A stretch of 64,000 nt of DNA from Rickettsia endosymbiont of Lasioglossum villosulum (lineage in GTDB: Bacteria; Pseudomonadota; Alphaproteobacteria; Rickettsiales; Rickettsiaceae), in assembly GCF_964026455.1 (NCBI RefSeq), contig NZ_OZ032152.1, positions 248,001-312,000 of the forward strand, given 5' to 3'. The translations under genes and the position numbers were made by a program. The notes beneath the pieces were generated by a model. That model ran no database searches. It saw nothing but the letters and a program-made list of their open reading frames with translations, and was not told the DNA's origin. Shown in pieces: positions 63,251 through 64,000 of this stretch. Numbering within the stretch: the first letter of the stretch is position 1; the number at the start of each line of letters is the position of its first letter.

Positions 63251-64000
63251 ATGAATATCGAACAAAAATGGCAACAAATTTGGCAAGAAGAAAAAGCCTT
63301 TGAAGTACCAAATGAAAGCAGCAAACCTAAATATTACGTTTTAGAGATGCTACCTTATCCATCCGGTAAAATTCACGTAGGTCACGTACGTAATTATTCT
63401 ATAGGTGATATAGTTGCTAGATTCATGACTATGCAAGGCTTTAACGTACTTCATCCTATGGGCTGGGACTCTTTCGGCTTGCCAGCAGAAAATGCTGCAA
63501 TAAAAAACAACTCTCATCCAAAAGAGTGGACTTATTCAAATATCGAGAATATGAAAAAGCAGCTGAAATCGATGGGCTTTTCTTATGATTGGTCTAGAGA
63601 GATAAATAGTTGCGACCCTGATTATTATAAACATGAGCAAAAATTCTTCTTAGAGCTTTACGAAAGAAATCTTGCTTATCAAAAAGAATCTCTTGTTAAC
63701 TGGGATCCGGTTGATAATACTGTACTTGCAAACGAACAGGTTGTTGATGGGCGTGGTTGGCGTTCAGGTGCGATAGTTGAAAAGCGTTATTTAAAGCAAT
63801 GGTTTTTAAAAATCACGAATTACGCTGAAGAGCTATTAAATGAAATTCCAAATTTAACGGAATGGTCTGAAGCAGTTCGCTCTATGCAAGAAAAATGGAT
63901 CGGCAAATCAATAGGTGCTAACTTTCGTTTCAAAATTAAAGATAATGAAGATGCTATAGAGGTTTTCTCAACTAAGCCTGAAACTATCTTTGGAGCTAGC
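63251..64000 (+). CDS. leuS: Leucyl-tRNA synthetase, N-terminal part (runs off the window)
   Basis: The frame opens at ATG 63251 and is still open at the right edge (250 codons). Class I HIGH motif is seen as [15 protein letters not shown], and the LeuS blocks [30 protein letters not shown] and [10 protein letters not shown] are present; [11 protein letters not shown] at the edge starts the CP1 editing domain. It charges tRNA-Leu in the cytosol. Confidence 0.97.
   Translation, partial: MNIEQKWQQIWQEEKAFEVPNESSKPKYYVLEMLPYPSGKIHVGHVRNYSIGDIVARFMTMQGFNVLHPMGWDSFGLPAENAAIKNNSHPKEWTYSNIENMKKQLKSMGFSYDWSREINSCDPDYYKHEQKFFLELYERNLAYQKESLVNWDPVDNTVLANEQVVDGRGWRSGAIVEKRYLKQWFLKITNYAEELLNEIPNLTEWSEAVRSMQEKWIGKSIGANFRFKIKDNEDAIEVFSTKPETIFGAS

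Overview
This window is an AT-rich alphaproteobacterial chromosome segment that reads as Rickettsia, probably a spotted-fever or transitional group member. The grounds are the protein content (TolQRAB, CtaA, RNase E, ThyX, ProP-like carriers, degenerate GTA genes) and more than twenty copies of Rickettsia palindromic elements (RPEs), several of them inside reading frames. I cannot name the species from sequence alone.

Layout. 1-3119: end of a TPR protein, a YfgM-like/BamB pair, then rplM-rpsI. 3120-4149: noncoding, with RPEs, tRNA-Met(CAU) and a 267-bp inverted-repeat element. 4150-8759: an accessory island of hypothetical and ankyrin genes. It includes a large ankyrin protein with a caspase-like N-terminus and an SH3-ligand-like C-terminus, now split by a one-base frameshift. 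8746-11216: two membrane carriers. 11628-22305: rne, a fused MNT-HEPN protein, ctaA, rluC-like, a serine beta-lactamase-like gene, xthA, pdhA-pdhB (pdhA is bracketed by near-identical RPEs) and an acyltransferase. 22376-26914: an ankyrin protein with a bipartite NLS-like motif, cydB with an unlisted 35-residue DUF2474 subunit, a frameshifted gene and an AAA ATPase flanked by 43-bp repeats. 27087-30698: tolQ-tolR-tolA-tolB. 30789-33642: two decayed exported-enzyme genes, a GDSL autotransporter and a polysaccharide deacetylase. 33805-41329: a DUF1460 protein, thyX coupled to a YefM-YoeB-like toxin-antitoxin pair, YgjP-like and NlpD-like genes, rpiB, a CPBP protease and an ABC exporter. 41330-41981: a block of nested repeats with a mobile inverted-repeat element that kept its 9-bp target duplication. 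41982-56813: typA, HAD proteins, an OmpH/Skp chaperone, icd, recO, a methyltransferase, recJ, prfA, pdhC and infC, which appears to start at ATT. 56913-62373: remains of a gene transfer agent (GTA) head-tail cluster. Between its g8-like and g12-like genes, where tail genes g9-g11 are expected, sits a HEPN-MNT toxin-antitoxin module. 62565-64000: a DUF3576 gene and the start of leuS.

Functionally the window mixes housekeeping (translation, pyruvate dehydrogenase, cell-envelope Tol system, heme A and cytochrome bd respiration, recombination) with a decaying accessory layer: effector-like ankyrin proteins, toxin-antitoxin modules, GTA relics and short mobile palindromes. The most unusual points are the caspase-like/ankyrin/proline-motif protein, the HEPN-MNT module inside the GTA remnant, a small protein ending in a CaaX-like CIIT, and the 9-bp-duplication element carrying RPEs.
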